The translations under genes and the position numbers were made by a program. 64,000 bases of DNA from Chloranthus sessilifolius (taxonomy: Eukaryota > Streptophyta > Magnoliopsida > Chloranthales > Chloranthaceae), in contig CM037598.1 of the NCBI GenBank assembly GCA_021018995.1, forward strand, positions 68,714,671 to 68,778,670, in the 5' to 3' direction. Under the pieces are notes generated by a model. It did no database searches. It saw only the letters and a list, made by a program, of their open reading frames with translations, and was not told the DNA's origin. Positions 61,089 through 64,000 of this stretch are shown in pieces. How positions within the stretch are numbered: the stretch's first letter is position 1; every line of letters begins with the position of its first letter.

Positions 61089-64000
61089 ATGTTCAAGCAT
61101 TCACATTCAACCATTAAGGTTTAAGCATTCACGTTCAATCATTCAGGTCCAAGCATTCACGTTCAATCATTCAGGTCCAAGCATTCACGTTCAATCATTC
61201 ACGTTCAATCATTCACGTTCAATCATTCACGTTCAAGCATTCATGTTCAAGCATTAATGTTCAAGCATTCACGTTCAAGCATTCTTGTCCAAGCATTCAC
61301 GTTCAAGCATTCATGTTCAAGCATTCACGTTTAAACATTTTTGTTCAAGCATTCACGTTCAAGCGTGTCACTATCTATCCCGCATTCACGTTCAAGCGTG
61401 GCACTATCTATCCCGCATTCACGTTCAAGCATTCTTGTTAGAGCATTCACGTTCAAGCATTCATGTTCAAGCATTCACGTTCTAGCATTCATGTTCAAGG
61501 AATGAAGTTCAAGCATTCACCTTCAACCAATGACGTTCAAGCATTCATGTTCAACAATGGCATTCAAGCATTCACGTTCAAGCAATAATGTTCATGCATT
61601 CCTGTTCAAGCATTCACGTTAAAGCATTCACGTTCAAGCATTCGCGTTCAAGCATTCATGTTCTAGCATTCACGTTCATGTATTCATGTTCATGCACGCA
61701 TTCAAGCATTCATGTTCAAGCATTCACGTTTAAGCGTTCACCTTCAAGCATTCAAGTTCAAGCATTCACGTTAAAGCATTCACGCTCAACCATTCACGTT
61801 CAAGCATTAACTTTCAAGCATTCATGTTCGAGCATGTCACTATCAATCAAGCATTCACGTTCGAGCATTCACGTTCAAGCGTCATACTATCTCTCAATCA
61901 TTCATGTTCAAGCATTTATATTCAAAATTCACGTTCAAGCATTCACATTTAAGAATTTACGTTCAAGCATCCACTTTCAAGCATTCAGGTTCCAGCACTC
62001 AAGTGGAAGCATACATGTTCAACCATTCGCGTTCACGCGTTCACGTTCAAGCATTCATTTTCAAATATTCATGGTTAAGCATTCAAGTTCAAGCATTCTC
62101 GTTCAAGGATTCCGGTTCAAGCATTCACGTTCAATCAATGACGTTCAAGCATTCACGTTCAACAATGTCGTTCAAGTATTCACATTCAAGCATTAATGTT
62201 CATGCATTCACGTTCACGTTCAATCATTCATGTTCAAGCATTCACGTTCGAGTGTTCATGTTCAAGCTTTCACGTTCGAGCATTCATGTTCAAACATTCA
62301 CGTTCATGTATTCATGTTCATGCACACATTCAACCATTCATGTTCAAGCATTCTTGTTCAAGTATTCATGTTCAAGGATTCATGTTATTGCACACGTTTA
62401 AGCATTCATGTTCAAGAGTTCACCTTCAAGCATTCACGTTTAAGCATTCACCTTCAAGTCGTTCAGCCATTCTTGTTCAAGCATTCACATTCAAGCGTGT
62501 CACTATCTACGTGGCATTTACGTTCAAGGATTCTTGTTCAAGAATTCACGTTCAAGCATTCACATTTAAGCGTTCACGTTCAACCATTTCATGTTCAAGC
62601 ATTCACGTTCCAGAATTCTTGTTCAACCATTCACATTCAAGGATTCTCGTTCAAGCATTCTCATTCAAGCATTTCATGTTCATGCATGCGCGTTCAAGAT
62701 TTCCAGTACAAGCATTCATGTTCAAGCATTCACATTCAAGAATTCACGTTCAAGCATTCCAGTTCAACCAGTCATGTGCAAGCATTCCTGTTCAAGCATC
62801 CACGTTCAAGCATTCATGTTCAAGCAATAACGTTTAAGCATTCACATTCATGTGTTCAACTTCAAGCGTATATGTTCAAGCATTTACGTACAAGCATTCA
62901 AATTCAACCACTCATGTTCAACCATACATGTTCAAGCATTCACGTTAATGCATTCATGTTCGAGCATTCATGTTCAAGTGTGTCACTACCAATCAAGCAT
63001 TCGTGTTCCAATATTCAAGTTCTAGCATTCACATTCTGCAATCTTGTTCAAGCATTCATGTTCAAACATTCACGTTCAAGCATACATGTTCTGGTACATG
63101 TTCAAGCATTCACATTCAAGCGTTCACCTTCAAGCATTCACGTTCAATCATTCATGTTCAAACATTCACTTTTAAGCATTCAAGTTCAAGCTTTCAGGTT
63201 CAACCATTCATGTTCAAGTATTCATGTTCAAGCAATGAAGTTCAAGCATTCATGTTCAATAATGACATTCAAGCATTCACGTGCAAGCAATAATGTTCAC
63301 GGATTCATGCTCAAGCACTCACGTTAATGTATTCATGTCCACACACACATTCTACCATTCATGTTCAAGCATTCTTGTTCTAGCACACGGTCACATGTTC
63401 ACCTTCACGCATTCACATTCAAGCATTCAAGGTCATGCGTTCAAGGTCAAGCATTCACGTTCAAGCATTCATGGTCAAGAATTCAAGGTCACATTCAACC
63501 ATTCTTGTTCAAGCATTCACGTTCAAGCGTGTCACTATCTAAGAAGCATTCACATTCAAGGATTCTCGTTCAAGCATTCACGTTCAAACATTCATGTTCA
63601 AGCGTTCAGATTCTAACATTCACATTCAAGCATTCCAGTCCTAGCATTCATGTTCAAGCGTTCACATGCAAGCATTCTGGGTGAAACATTCACGTTGAAG
63701 CATTTTGTTCCAGCATTCATGTTCAAGCATTCACTTTCAAGCATTCACATTCAAGCATTCACGTTCAAGCATTCACGTTCAGGCATTAGAGATCATTCAC
63801 GTTCAAGCATTCACATTCAAGCATTTACGTTCAACCGCGTCACTATCTATCAAGCATTCATGTTCTAGCATTCATGTTCAAGCATTCTTGTTCAAGCTTT
63901 CTCGTTCAAACATTCATGTTCAAGCATTCATGTTCAAGCATTCTACTACCACTCAATCATTCACGTTCAAGCATTCTCGTCCAAGCATTCATATTCAAAT
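61089..64000 (-). repeat. 14-bp satellite array, right arm, segment 3
   Basis: Reverse-oriented satellite to the end of the window, with the same unit variants. It includes a 30-bp doublet CACTATCTATCCCGCATTCACG near 61368-61425, repeated TCAATCATTCAGGTCCAAGC units near 61135-61190, and a GTCACTATCTACGTGGC module near 62505. Some units near 63420-63490 carry AAGGTCA variants. Open frames such as 62230-63327 are the satellite's periodic peptide. Confidence 0.95.

Noticed and set aside
61089..61102. ATGTTCAAGC on both sides of the composite insertion as a firm target-site duplication
   Set aside because: It is part of the satellite unit and the two flanks come from HOR positions about 110 bp apart, so it is reported only as a possibility.
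2880..64000. Heat-shock-element array because of repeated GAA/TTC triplets
   Set aside because: Heat shock elements need alternating inverted GAA and TTC at 5-bp steps. Here GAA triplets lie in the same direction, 6 and 8 bp apart.
2880..64000. Functional centromere
   Set aside because: A large satellite with Gypsy chromoviruses is compatible with it, but no sequence feature identifies CENH3 occupancy, and other heterochromatin would look the same.

Overview
The window looks like a plant nuclear genome, most likely an AT-rich eudicot, in a satellite-rich and retrotransposon-rich (pericentromeric or knob-like) region. Evidence is a multi-exon CACTA (En/Spm) transposase gene with plant-type GT-AG introns, a chromodomain-bearing Ty3/Gypsy remnant with a tRNA-iMet primer site, and plant-type LINE 3' ends. 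I found no host gene, no tRNA or rRNA gene and no CRISPR. The species cannot be named from the sequence.

Layout. 1-2879: 3' part of a CACTA transposon carrying a seven-exon transposase gene (487-2244), ending in subterminal repeats and a GTAGTG terminus at 2879. 2880-33370: left satellite arm, built from a 14-bp unit (canonical TTGAACGTGAATGC) reading on the + strand. Its outer part is diverged; from about 9.4 kb it is organised in ~1.2-kb higher-order repeats (HORs), and a ~5.7-kb block is present twice about 10.6 kb apart (17030-22690 and 27693-33370). Each copy of the block carries the same short reversed LINE fragment. 33371-33470: a 100-N assembly gap. 33471-64000: the satellite continues in the opposite orientation with a different HOR organisation (about 2.0-2.5 kb near 35-42 kb). 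It is interrupted by an 8.4-kb Gypsy element (45401-53837) with two 3325-bp LTRs and a gutted interior, and by a composite GC-rich insertion (59954-61088) that joins an LTR/primer-site-like fragment to a LINE 3' end.

About 51 kb, roughly 80% of the window, is the 14-bp satellite (of the order of 3,600 units). Because 14 is not a multiple of 3 and the unit has no stop codon in any frame on one strand, the array creates hundreds of long open frames of 14-residue periodic peptide; I regard none of these as genes. Most variation between units falls at the single CpG (CG to CA or TG), as expected of long-term cytosine methylation. A second recurring module, TGTCACTATCTATC and variants, punctuates the array and marks HOR phase.

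The genes do not work together as a pathway. They are independent transposon invasions of a satellite: CACTA at the left edge, LINE fragments before the segmental duplication, the Gypsy element (whose empty site survives in neighbouring HOR copies), and the composite LINE insertion. Several features next to the gap (single-base indels, a register-broken homogeneous patch at the homologous place in the other copy, reversed orientation) suggest that the assembly is unreliable there.
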